From assembly GCA_964630925.1 (NCBI GenBank), contig CAZVZK010000192.1, positions 1-17,548 of the forward strand: 17,548 nucleotides of DNA. Reading direction: 5' to 3'. The notes beneath the pieces were generated by a model. It ran no database searches. It was not told the origin of the DNA and saw only the letters and a list, made by a program, of their open reading frames with translations. A program made the position numbers and the translations under genes. This DNA comes from RGDT01 sp964630925. GTDB taxonomy: Bacteria > Planctomycetota > Planctomycetia > Gemmatales > Gemmataceae. This document shows, piece after piece, positions 8,497-15,472 of the stretch (the first letter of the stretch is position 1; every line of letters begins with the position of its first letter).

Positions 8497-9141
8497 ATGA
8501 GCTCAGCGAGGCAATCGATCATCAGCCGCCTGAGGGCGGGCAAGGAAGTGGACGAGTGGGCCGACCTGTGCATCTACCCGAGCGGCAGCCTGTTCGTCGT
8601 GGAGTTCGTGCCGCCCGACTCCGCCGAGGTGCCAGGCCTGACGAAGGATCAGGCCACCCAGCTCCGCGAGGACGGCGAGCTGAGTGAGTACTGCGAGACC
8701 CCCGAGGAGGCGGCCGACCTGTACCTGATGCTGGAGGGGCAGTACAAGGGCCGGCTGATCGCCCAGAAGGAGGTCTTCCGCGAGCCGGACGAGTCGGCCC
8801 CGCGTAAGGCGAAGCCGGCGAAGAAGGGCCCGGACTTCCCGGCCATCGACGAGGAGACGTTGGAGGAGGACCTGCGCGAGGGCGTGGTGGTGGTGCTGTG
8901 CTGGTCGCCGTGGAGCGCGTCGGACCGCATGACGCTGCCGATGCTCGCACGCGTGGCGGGCGACCACGAGGCGGTGCGCTTCATGACGCTGGACATCGCG
9001 GAGCTGCCGGCGGCGGTGTCGGCGTGGAAGATCACGGCGACGCCGACGGCGGTCGTGGTGCGGGCCGGCACGCTACACGCGTCGGTGTCGCCCTTGACCG
9101 AGGAGGCGCTGAGGAAGGCGCTGGCCGGCCTGCCGAGGTGA
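8497..9141 (+). CDS. Thioredoxin-fold protein without redox cysteines
   Basis: This encodes 214 aa. The ATG at 8497 follows AGGAG by seven bases. An N-terminal region of about 100 residues is of unknown type, rich in acidic residues and aromatics (EWADLCIYPSGSLFVVEFVP; EAADLYLMLEGQYKGRL). A basic linker (PRKAKPAKKG) connects it to a thioredoxin-like domain (about 117-214). VVVVLCWSPWSASDRMTLPM occupies the position of thioredoxin's FWAPWCGPCKM, so the two catalytic cysteines are Ser140 and Asp143. The cis-proline loop is kept (ATPT, Pro183). The fold is therefore likely but dithiol chemistry is not. A binding or scaffolding role is more plausible. It probably lies in the cytoplasm, since I see no signal peptide. 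It may be read with the downstream genes. Confidence 0.85.
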   Translation: MSSARQSIISRLRAGKEVDEWADLCIYPSGSLFVVEFVPPDSAEVPGLTKDQATQLREDGELSEYCETPEEAADLYLMLEGQYKGRLIAQKEVFREPDESAPRKAKPAKKGPDFPAIDEETLEEDLREGVVVVLCWSPWSASDRMTLPMLARVAGDHEAVRFMTLDIAELPAAVSAWKITATPTAVVVRAGTLHASVSPLTEEALRKALAGLPR

Positions 9142-9153
9142 ATCGCCGTCATG

Positions 9154-9175
9154 CCCCAGGCCTGACGGCCTGGGG
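9154..9175 (+). promoter_or_regulatory. Perfect hairpin overlapping the ribosome binding site of the EEP gene
   Basis: CCCCAGGCC (9154-9162) and GGCCTGGGG (9167-9175) form a perfect nine-base-pair stem with a TGAC loop, 12 nt after the preceding stop codon. The only purine-rich ribosome binding site for the ATG at 9183 is GGGGGA (9172-9177), mostly within the 3' arm. Folding would hide it. Translational control is inferred. A plain intergenic terminator is less likely because no T-tract follows. Confidence 0.5.
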
Positions 9176-9182
9176 GAACAAC

Positions 9183-9947
9183 ATGTTCACCGCCGCGACC
9201 TACAACGTGCTGGCCACCTGCCACCTGGGCCGTGGCGATTACTCGCGCGTCCCCCCGGAGGTGCTCGACCCGGAGCGGCGGACGGCGGCCGTGGCGGCGC
9301 ACGTCGCCGGCCTCGGCGCGGGGCTGATCTTCCTTCAGGAGGTGGAGGGCGAAGCCTTCGACGCCATCGAGGCCGCCTTGCCGGGCTTCTGTGGCACGTT
9401 GGAGAAGCGCGGCGGGCGGTCCGAGGGCTGCGCGACGTTCTGGCGCGAGGGCGCCTGGCGGGCCATCGACGAGCGCCGCCTGGAGTATCCCGACAAGGAC
9501 CGGCGCGTGGCGCTGGTGCATCTCTTCGAGGGGCCGGGCGGGCGCATCCTGGGCACGGCGAACACGCATCTGACGTGGGACAGCCCCAGCACGCGGGCCG
9601 CGGCGCAGACAGGGCACCGGCAGGCGGAGGCGCTTTTGAGCTTCATCGGGGGGGCCAAGCCGCCGCCGGACGGCTGGATCGTGGCGGGCGACTTCAACCG
9701 CTCGACGGGCAGCGAGGTGCTGGCGCTGTTCGAGTCGAAGGGCTTCGCCAACGCGCACGCCTCGTGCCCCCCGGCGGCGACGTTCGCGTCGCACGGCAGG
9801 GGCCGCCAGATCGACTTCCTCCTGCACACAACGGGGCTGATCGCCGAGCCGGAGCCGCCGGCGGCGCTGCCGGAGGTGATGCCGTGCGCGGGCCAGCCCT
9901 CTGACCACCTGGCGCTGGCGTCGGCGTTCCGGTGGGGTGAGCGATGA
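9183..9947 (+). CDS. Endonuclease/exonuclease/phosphatase (EEP) superfamily protein
   Basis: This encodes 254 aa from the ATG at 9183. The frame is open further upstream, but residues before ATYNVL have no homology signal and would cross the hairpin. All catalytic landmarks of the DNase I/exonuclease III/sphingomyelinase-like fold are visible: Asn8 in TYNVLA, Glu53 in FLQEVE, His129 in ANTHLTW, Asp170 and Asn172 in GDFN, Asp211 in QIDFLL, and Asp241-His242 in the final SDH. It should thus be an active Mg2+-dependent phosphodiesterase. Substrate (nucleic acid, phospholipid or other phosphoester) cannot be told from sequence. There is no signal peptide, so it is probably cytoplasmic. Its stop overlaps the start of the next gene by four bases, suggesting coupled translation. 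Confidence 0.92.
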   Translation: MFTAATYNVLATCHLGRGDYSRVPPEVLDPERRTAAVAAHVAGLGAGLIFLQEVEGEAFDAIEAALPGFCGTLEKRGGRSEGCATFWREGAWRAIDERRLEYPDKDRRVALVHLFEGPGGRILGTANTHLTWDSPSTRAAAQTGHRQAEALLSFIGGAKPPPDGWIVAGDFNRSTGSEVLALFESKGFANAHASCPPAATFASHGRGRQIDFLLHTTGLIAEPEPPAALPEVMPCAGQPSDHLALASAFRWGER

Positions 9948-10849
9948 TGATACTCCTTCTTTCCCTGGCGGCCGGGCCACCGCCCGCGCCGACCGGCGAC
10001 GCCGTCATCCGCGCGAGGGCCGGCGGGTCGGAGATTGTCATCACGACGACGCGCCGCCTCGCCGGGGCGATCCACTCGCTCAGTTGGAACGGCAAGGAGT
10101 TCATCGACAGCCACGACCACGGCCGGCAGCTCCAGTCGGCGTCGAGCTTCGACTGTGGCAAGCCCGGAGAGTTCTGGGCCGAGTGCTTCAACCCCACCGA
10201 GGCCGGCTCACGCCGCGACGGGGCCGGGCCGAGATCCACGAGCCATCTCCTCCGCCTGCACGCCGACGGGGCCGAGCTGCGGACGACGACGCGCATGGCC
10301 TTCTGGCTCGCGCCGGGCGAGAAGTCGTCGGGCCGCCCCGCCCTCAACCGGACGATCCTGTCGGACCACCTCGTCACGAAGCGCGTGCGGATCGGCTACA
10401 AAACGCTCCCCAACGTGATCGAGTATGACGTGACGTTCTACCTCCCCGCGGGCGAGCGGCATGGGTACGGACAGTTCGAGGCGCTGACGGGGTACATGCC
10501 GCCGGAGCTCTCGCGCTTCTTCAAACTCACGCCGGAGGGCAAGTTGGAGAAGCTGGACGACGGCCCCGGCGAGCAGGCGCGGCCCGTCGTGTTCGCCACC
10601 GAGGCCGGCGGGCACGCGATGGGCGTCTTCTCGCCGGATCAGCCCTCGAAGGGGTACGAGGCGGCGGGGTACGGGCGCTGGCGTTTCAAGGCCGAGAAGG
10701 TGGTGAAGTGGAACTGCGTCTTCCGCGTGCGTGACCCGAAGGGCCTCGCGGCGGGCGAGTACCGCTACCGTGTCTTCGTCGCCGTGGGCACGCTGGAGGA
10801 CGTGCGGCGTTCGCTCGTCGCCCTCACACGCGAATTCGAGCGGCGATAG
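9944..10849 (+). CDS. Exported protein of unknown function
   Basis: This encodes 301 aa, starting in the ATGA overlap with the EEP gene. The first residues (MMILLLSLAAGPPPAPTG) look like a short signal peptide, although it lacks a strong basic n-region. The body looks all-beta with many aromatic residues: an early GAIHSLSWNGKEFIDSHDHG, then QLQSASSFD, LPNVIEYDVTFYLPAGERHG, GRWRFKAEKVVKWNCVFRVR and YRYRVFVAVGTLEDVRRSL. This pattern recalls carbohydrate-acting beta-sandwich proteins such as aldose-epimerase-like folds, but I cannot assign a family. Conserved-looking His/Asp/Glu clusters (SHDHG; EFWAECFNPTEAGS) could form an active or binding site. Coupling to the EEP gene may be positional only. 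It is a real gene of unknown role. Confidence 0.85.
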   Translation: MMILLLSLAAGPPPAPTGDAVIRARAGGSEIVITTTRRLAGAIHSLSWNGKEFIDSHDHGRQLQSASSFDCGKPGEFWAECFNPTEAGSRRDGAGPRSTSHLLRLHADGAELRTTTRMAFWLAPGEKSSGRPALNRTILSDHLVTKRVRIGYKTLPNVIEYDVTFYLPAGERHGYGQFEALTGYMPPELSRFFKLTPEGKLEKLDDGPGEQARPVVFATEAGGHAMGVFSPDQPSKGYEAAGYGRWRFKAEKVVKWNCVFRVRDPKGLAAGEYRYRVFVAVGTLEDVRRSLVALTREFERR

Positions 10850-10858
10850 GCGGCCCTG

Positions 10859-10873
10859 GCACCCGGAGGGTGC
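10859..10873 (+). terminator. Small hairpin after the exported-protein gene
   Basis: GCACCC and GGGTGC pair over a three-base GGA loop, ten bases after the stop codon, and are followed by TACCGTTTCT. The short T-run gives weak support for an intrinsic terminator. The next gene starts only 41 nt beyond it. Confidence 0.3.
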
Positions 10874-10914
10874 TACCGTTTCTAGGGGCAGCACACCCGA
10901 TGGAGGGCGGCGAG

Positions 10915-11148
10915 ATGATGTTCGTGACGCGGGCCGTGATCTCCCTGCTGGCGGGGGTCGGGGCGGGCCTCCTGGGCTTCTACGCCGTCTGGCGGTGCCT
11001 CATCGGCGACGCATTCAGCTCGATCCCCGGCCCCGGTTACGATGGCCCCCTGCTCGCCGGCATCTTCGTCCCCGGCGTCCTCGTGCCGCTCGTCGTCTTC
11101 GCGATCCTCAGCCGGCCCGAGCCGGACGCGAAGCCGTCCGGCGCGTAA
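10915..11148 (+). CDS. Small two-span membrane protein
   Basis: This encodes 77 aa. I chose the ATG at 10915 (first of two consecutive Met codons) because GGAGG lies eight bases upstream. ATG 10900 and GTG 10870 lack such a site. Two hydrophobic helices are evident: FVTRAVISLLAGVGAGLLGFYAVW (about 3-26) and a second span AGIFVPGVLVPLVVFAILSR (about 48-67). The loop between them holds SIPGPGYDGP, and the short hydrophilic tail is EPDAKPSGA. It is an inner-membrane protein of unknown function. The next gene faces it head-on, separated by the large inverted repeat. Coding is supported by ribosome binding site and composition, not by recognised homologues. Confidence 0.7.
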   Translation: MMFVTRAVISLLAGVGAGLLGFYAVWRCLIGDAFSSIPGPGYDGPLLAGIFVPGVLVPLVVFAILSRPEPDAKPSGA

Positions 11149-11155
11149 GCGGCGT

Positions 11156-11234
11156 TCAGGCGAGCGGGCCCCGTGAGGGGCCCGAGTCAGCGGGCATGCG
11201 ATCACTCGGGCCCTCACGGGGCCCGCTCGCCTGA
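11156..11234. terminator. Large inverted repeat between convergent genes
   Basis: The arms at 11156-11187 and 11204-11234 are reverse complements over 31 bases with a single extra G in the left arm. The loop is 16 nt. The stem lies between the stops of a plus-strand gene (11148) and a minus-strand gene (11253), where a two-way terminator would be expected, but no T-tracts flank it. Each arm also folds on its own: CGGGCCCC-GTGA-GGGGCCCG on the left, and the same with one base fewer on the right. The DNA can therefore form either one long stem or two short ones. It may be a dispersed palindromic repeat serving as a terminator. Confidence 0.75.
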
Positions 11235-11252
11235 CCCGAAGACAGGGTGCGA

Positions 11253-12308
11253 TTACGCCCGCGCCGCCGCCGGCTCCAGCAGACGAGCCCACCGCCGCTG
11301 CGTCCGCGTCTTCCACGCGCCCTTGTGGTAGGCGTAGCCCAGGATCAGCGGCACCGCCAGCGTGGCCTCGGCGAACACCATCTGCTCGTAGGCCAGATCC
11401 ACCTTGCCCCAGCTCGACGCCTCCTTGAGGGTGCTGCCCGACAACGCCCCGTCGCGCACGTCGGCCACCGTCACCTGCACGGCGTACTTGTGCATCGGCG
11501 CCTCCTTGCCCAGGATGTCGGCGGCCACCACGATGTCCTGCGCGAAGTTCTTCGGCACGCCGCCGCCCACCATGAACAGCCCCGTCGTCGGGTTGGCGAT
11601 CTTCAACTGGGTCAGCTCGTAGAAGTCCTTGGCGCTGTCGATGGACACCTTCGGCCCGTCGCCGCGCGCGTGCTGGTGCGCCACCAGGCCGAACCCCGCC
11701 GAGCAGTCGCTGAACGCCGGCACGAAGATCGGCACGTCGGCCTTGTACGCCTCGTAGACGATGCTGTCGTCGGTCTTGCAGCCGTTGCGCTCCAGGTACT
11801 CGCCCATCGCCCTGATGAACTCGCGCGACGACTGCGGCCGCGGCTCGAGGTCCTCGGCGATCTGCCGCGTCACGTCGTCGCAGACGCGCAGCTCCTCCTC
11901 GTCGATGAGCGTGTCATAGATGCGGTCGATGGCCAGCTCGCGCAGCTCGCCGTCGTGCATGCCGGAGCGCAGACGCTCCTCGCCGACGTAGTGCTTGAAG
12001 CCCAACGCCTCGAAGAAGTCCTGATCGACGATGTTCGCCCCCGTGCTGACGATGGCATCGACCATCTTGTGCTTGATGCAGTCGGCGAACACCTTCTTGA
12101 GGCCGGCGCTGATGAGCGACCCGGCGAGACACAGGATGACGGCGCAGTCCTTGTCGGCGACCATGCGGTGGGTGATGTCGGCGGCGCGGGCGAGGTCGCG
12201 GGCGCTGAACGCCATGTCGCGCATGGCATCGACGACGGGGACCACGTCGAGCTTCGTCATGTCGAGGTGGCGGATGGGCGTCTTGAGCAGGTCGGCCTTT
12301 TTGAGCAT
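11253..12308 (-). CDS. Deoxyhypusine synthase-like protein
   Basis: This encodes 351 aa. The ATG at 12308 has GAGGG eight bases upstream. A longer frame runs into the foldback repeat and is not credible. The protein follows the NAD-dependent deoxyhypusine synthase family from end to end: the NAD-binding segment LAGSLISAGLKKV, IVSTGANIVDQDFFEALG (86-103), PIFVPAFSDCSAGFGL, VGGGVPKNF (247-255), and SGSTLKEASSWGK with Lys302 in the place of the lysine that carries the aminobutyl group in the human enzyme (motif VSWGK). Family members transfer the aminobutyl group of spermidine to eIF5A lysine in eukaryotes and archaea. Bacteria lack eIF5A, and some relatives make homospermidine, so a polyamine reaction is the likely role. 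A long gap containing the foldback repeat separates it from the MFS gene. Confidence 0.95.
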   Translation of the reverse strand: MLKKADLLKTPIRHLDMTKLDVVPVVDAMRDMAFSARDLARAADITHRMVADKDCAVILCLAGSLISAGLKKVFADCIKHKMVDAIVSTGANIVDQDFFEALGFKHYVGEERLRSGMHDGELRELAIDRIYDTLIDEEELRVCDDVTRQIAEDLEPRPQSSREFIRAMGEYLERNGCKTDDSIVYEAYKADVPIFVPAFSDCSAGFGLVAHQHARGDGPKVSIDSAKDFYELTQLKIANPTTGLFMVGGGVPKNFAQDIVVAADILGKEAPMHKYAVQVTVADVRDGALSGSTLKEASSWGKVDLAYEQMVFAEATLAVPLILGYAYHKGAWKTRTQRRWARLLEPAAARA

Positions 12309-12339
12309 GGTCCGGGCCCTCGTGCTGGGGGTGAGGTGC

Positions 12340-12494
12340 GAAGAAGGCATACCACGAAATACACGGAAGACACGAAAGGAAGACAAAGAATCAAAGCAGG
12401 CATCAAGCAGGAAGACAGGCCGCCTTCTTCTGCCTCTCTTTTCTTGTTTGTCTTCCTTTCGTGTCTTCCGTGTATTTCGTGGTATGCCTTCTTC
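12340..12494. repeat. 155-nt foldback element with perfect 48-bp arms
   Basis: The arms at 12340-12387 and 12447-12494 are perfect reverse complements over 48 bases, with a 59-nt spacer. Each arm is built from degenerate nine-base units (CACGAAATA, CACGGAAGA, CACGAAAGG) and is clearly richer in A+T than the flanking coding DNA. I recall CACGAAATA-type arrays as dispersed repeats in several high-GC bacteria. It has no ORF of its own and no recognisable transposase. It lies in the gap upstream of the deoxyhypusine synthase-like gene and would form a strong hairpin in any transcript running on from the MFS gene. It looks like a non-autonomous miniature foldback element. Confidence 0.85.
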
Positions 12495-12535
12495 CCATGA
12501 ATGCCAAAACGAAAACAGCCACCCTCCGCCTGCTA

Positions 12536-12592
12536 GGGATGTCGCCGGTGGGCGACGTACCCGCCATTGCAGGGTGGGGTGGCTTTGCACCC
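12536..12592. other. Hairpin-rich stretch downstream of the MFS gene
   Basis: GTCGCC-GGTG-GGCGAC (12541-12556) forms a six-base-pair stem, extended by GGG and CCC at its edges. GGGTG (12572-12576) and CACCC (12588-12592) form a second short stem immediately after the MFS stop codon on the minus strand. Either could terminate the MFS transcript, although no T-tract follows. Together with the adjacent foldback the whole 285-nt gap is repeat-like, and I see no gene in it. Confidence 0.35.
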
Positions 12593-12593
12593 A

Positions 12594-13832
12594 TCATGGT
12601 ACGCGCGCCGCGGCGCCAGACAAGGGGCGATTCGCCAACAATACCGACAGCCACAGCACGCCCGCCGCCCCGAGCCCCGCCGCGATGCCGAACGCCCACT
12701 CGGGACGGCCGATCTGCAGCAGGTACCCCACGTACAGGCTCGACGCCATGTCGCCGACGGCATTCGCTGCCGCCAGGACGCCGAACCCCAGGCTCCGCGC
12801 CTCGCGCGGCAACTGCTCCGCCACCGCGGCCTTCTCCAGCGTCTCCTCGATGGCGATGTACACGCCCGACATCGCCACGGCGCAAGCCAGCATCACCAGC
12901 GAGCCCGAGCCGACGGCCAGCAACAGGTTGGTCAGCACGCCGAGGGCGTAACCCATCACCAGCACGCCGGGCCGCGAGCGGCGGTCGCCGTAGAAGCCGA
13001 TGGGGTACGCCGCCAGGGCGCTGATCAGGTTGTGCCCGGCGTACAGGGCGATGGGCAGCGTCAGCACCGCCGCCTTCAGCCCCTCGTCACTCCCCGCCGC
13101 CTTGGCCACCAGGTAGATCAGGAACGTCCGCGAGAAGTCGCCCAGGCCGAACAGGAACACGCCGGCCACGAACCACCAGTACCGCGCCGGAAGCGCCGCC
13201 GTCACCGGCGGCGGCGGGGCGGTCCGCGGCCCCTCGTCCTTCTCGCGCACGAAGAAGTACATCATCGCCGCCGCGATAAGGCCCGGCACGAAGGCCCACA
13301 GGATGACCGAGCGGAAGTGCCATCCGACGCCCAGGAGCAGCAGCGCCGCCAGCGGGCCGGCCACCGCGCCGAGCATGTCGCCGGCCCGCTCCAGCCCGTA
13401 CGCCCGCCCGTAGTGCGTCGCCGGCACGGCGTCGGCCAGCAGCGCGTCGCGCAGCGGCCCGCGGAAGCCGCGCCCGATCCACGCCACGCAGCGCAGCGTG
13501 ACGATGGCCGCCACGCCCTCGGCCAGCGCGATGGCCGACGTGGCGACGGCGGTCATCACATAACCCAACGTCGCCCAGTGCCGCTTGTTTTGGGTGTGAT
13601 GCCCGAGGTAGCCGCCGGCCAACTTGGCGGCGCTCACCACGAAGTCGGCGATGCCCTCGATGACGCCTAGGGCGAACGGCCCGAGGCTGAGGGCGGCCAG
13701 GTACATCGGCAGGACGGCGGTGGCCATCTCGTGGCCGAAGTCCGAGAAGAACGTCGCCGCCACGATGGCGATCACGGCGGGCGTCAGCCAGCGGGGGGTG
13801 TCGGGGCCCGGCTTCTCCGTGATCCCCGACAT
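12594..13832 (-). CDS. MFS-family membrane transporter
   Basis: This encodes 412 aa from the ATG at 13832. The sequence is a series of hydrophobic spans that fits about 12 membrane helices. The N-terminal half has the MFS loop 2-3 signature-like GGYLGHHTQNKRHWATLGYV, preceded by FFSDFGHEMATAVLPMYLAA (helix 1), and AWIGRGFRGPLRDALLADA in helix 4/5, typical of drug or metabolite MFS members. A charged central loop (VREKDEGPRTAPPPP) divides two six-helix halves. The second half repeats the pattern in AAYPIGFYGDRRSRPGVLVM. The substrate cannot be told. The start lies nine bases after the stop of the zinc-ribbon membrane gene, so both are probably co-transcribed. Confidence 0.92.
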   Translation of the reverse strand: MSGITEKPGPDTPRWLTPAVIAIVAATFFSDFGHEMATAVLPMYLAALSLGPFALGVIEGIADFVVSAAKLAGGYLGHHTQNKRHWATLGYVMTAVATSAIALAEGVAAIVTLRCVAWIGRGFRGPLRDALLADAVPATHYGRAYGLERAGDMLGAVAGPLAALLLLGVGWHFRSVILWAFVPGLIAAAMMYFFVREKDEGPRTAPPPPVTAALPARYWWFVAGVFLFGLGDFSRTFLIYLVAKAAGSDEGLKAAVLTLPIALYAGHNLISALAAYPIGFYGDRRSRPGVLVMGYALGVLTNLLLAVGSGSLVMLACAVAMSGVYIAIEETLEKAAVAEQLPREARSLGFGVLAAANAVGDMASSLYVGYLLQIGRPEWAFGIAAGLGAAGVLWLSVLLANRPLSGAAARVP

Positions 13833-13841
13833 GTCGCCTCG

Positions 13842-14996
13842 CTACAGCATGAACGTCTGCGGCGGGGTCGCCCGCGCTCGCAGCATCCGTCCGAGGGCGG
13901 CGAGCGCCAGCCCGCCGAGGACGCAGCCGGCCAGGCCGAGGCCGGCCCCGTAGTACCACGCTTGTTTATACAGGCGGTCGGCCCCGGCGTCGGCGAGATG
14001 GATCTCGACCTCCCTGGTGACGAGGGTGGACGCCTCCGGGTGGTTCCCGCCGCGCCGCGCGTCGGTCGGGTAGGTGATGTTCAGGCTCACCCGCAGACGC
14101 AGGGTCTTCCCGCCGAGGTTGGGGTCATCCGGGAGGGTGACCTTCGCCCACGGCTTGATCGGCTCGAACGGGGCCTTGCCGTCGGACACGTGGAGGACCC
14201 TCCCCCACTTGTCGGTCTTGCTGCCGCCGATAAGCGTCGGCGTGATGCCCAGCTCGTCTGCGTTGAGCGCCTTGACGACGGCCGTGGCGACCCAGTAGCC
14301 GCCGTAGGTGCGCATCGAGGCTTCGATGGGGATCTGCACGGCGTCGCCCGGCCCGACCACGTCGGGCTCAAGCGCGGGGTTCCGCGGCATGGGATTCAGC
14401 TCGCTGACGAGCCGCGCCGCGAGGAAGCCCAGCGGCGCGGCCAGAATGGCCAGGATGCACAGCGCGTGCGCCAGAGTCAGGTTCGCCGGGACGGCGGCGG
14501 GGTCGAGCGGCCCGCCCGGCCTCTCGACGCTCACCTTGCCGGCCCGCATCTCGGCCTCGCTCTCCGTGCGGTTGCCGGCGAGGCTCCAGTTGGGGTTCCA
14601 GAGCGCCACCACGAGATGGCCGAGCAGGGCGAAGCCGGCGACGCACGCGGCGGCCTCGCCGGCGCGGTCGAGGGGGATCTTCCCCGTCAGCGTCGGGAGG
14701 ACGATCAGCAGGAGGAGGACGCCGGTGATCGCGGTGAAGGCCGTGTGCCAGAAGGCCTTGCTCTTGCCGGCCATGTCGGGCTGGATGACGCCGCAACCCG
14801 GGCACGCGTGCTCCTCGGTGCCGGACAGGAGGGCCTCGGTGACGCTGCGTGTCGCGCGATAGGCCTGATCCTCGCCCGGCCCGCCCGAGGCCGACGCGGT
14901 GCGTTCGAGGACGTAGCGGAAGACGCAGCCGCAGGCACAGCAGGTGTGCTGCTTCAGGCAGCGTGCGGTGACGCTGGCGGTGACGATGACGGCCAC
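13842..14996 (-). CDS. Membrane protein with split zinc ribbon
   Basis: This encodes 384 aa from a GTG at 14996. I prefer it to the ATG at 15053 because AGGAG lies six bases upstream (15003-15007) and the protein then starts VAVIVTASVTARCLKQHTCC. Two cysteine groups, CCACGC (19-24; Cys13 also near) and CPGC (65-68), bracket about 40 residues and probably form a split zinc ribbon on the cytoplasmic side. Hydrophobic helices follow at about 84-104, 115-133, 174-196 and 347-369. Residues about 199-345 are soluble and beta-rich, likely outside the membrane. Similar proteins exist in Planctomycetota, as I recall, but none has a known function. It lies upstream of the MFS gene with a nine-base gap, suggesting a joint envelope role. 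Confidence 0.85.
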   Translation of the reverse strand: MAVIVTASVTARCLKQHTCCACGCVFRYVLERTASASGGPGEDQAYRATRSVTEALLSGTEEHACPGCGVIQPDMAGKSKAFWHTAFTAITGVLLLLIVLPTLTGKIPLDRAGEAAACVAGFALLGHLVVALWNPNWSLAGNRTESEAEMRAGKVSVERPGGPLDPAAVPANLTLAHALCILAILAAPLGFLAARLVSELNPMPRNPALEPDVVGPGDAVQIPIEASMRTYGGYWVATAVVKALNADELGITPTLIGGSKTDKWGRVLHVSDGKAPFEPIKPWAKVTLPDDPNLGGKTLRLRVSLNITYPTDARRGGNHPEASTLVTREVEIHLADAGADRLYKQAWYYGAGLGLAGCVLGGLALAALGRMLRARATPPQTFML

Positions 14997-15192
14997 GGGG
15001 GTCTCCTGCGCCGGGATGCACGGCTGAACGGCCTTCACCGGCAACCATAGCATGGCGAATTCACCCGTGCGGGAGATGCTTTGCTCATACTGAATCGGGT
15101 TGAAGAGATTCGCCAGGCCGCCCCGGGCCCGCCGTCCTCCTTCTGGTGCCGGGTCGCCGCCCGCGGTAGACGCTTGGGCAGGAGGGGTGGCA

Positions 15193-15316
15193 GAGTCACC
15201 TGGCCACTTCCGCGAGTCACCTGCTCACTCCCGCCCCGAGTGAGCAGGTGACTCTGACGCCAACCGACGCACCAAGTCACGGATCGTCGGCGAGTGCGCG
15301 AGTCACCTGCTCACCC
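15193..15316. repeat. Cluster of palindromic GAGTCACCTGCTCAC units
   Basis: A perfect 17-base inverted repeat, GAGTCACCTGCTCACTC (15214-15230) and its complement (15238-15254), is separated by seven bases. A related GAGTCACCTGGCCAC lies at 15193, and another forward copy, GAGTCACCTGCTCACCC, starts near 15299 and continues into CACAAGCTCACTCGG. The wider gap 15054-15472 (419 nt to the MBL gene) contains no gene I can support. It also holds a weak pair TGGCGAAT/ATTCGCCA (15053-15116). The core hairpin could end transcription of the MBL gene, but no T-tract follows. A dispersed repeat family is likely. Confidence 0.7.
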
Positions 15317-15472
15317 GCTCACAAGCTCACTCGGTCTCCCCACCCCTGGCGGGAGGCCGTCGGCCCGGCGGCCGATGTTGGGCGGAAGTAGACACGGGGT
15401 GGTGTGGCCGGCGGGGGCAAGACACAATGGCGGCCAGCTATCACTTCCCACCGAGACGTGCCCAGGACGCAC

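Noticed and set aside
12340..12494. Possible CRISPR-like array because of repeated CACGAAATA units
   Set aside because: Units are contiguous and degenerate, without spacers of constant length, and the two blocks are inverted.
12403..12885. Small minus-strand frame reading through the foldback arms (HTTKYTEDTKG)
   Set aside because: It is a translation of the repeat and part of the MFS gene in another frame, with no ribosome binding site or family match.
13731..15050. Plus-strand 439-codon frame opposite the MFS and zinc-ribbon genes
   Set aside because: The opposite strand encodes membrane helices and zinc motifs. The plus-strand product is Arg/Ala/Gly-rich without any motif.
15054..15472. 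Possible small gene or RNA gene in the 419-nt gap
   Set aside because: Open frames there lack ribosome binding sites and continue as shadows of neighbouring genes. I see no tRNA fold or known riboswitch pattern.
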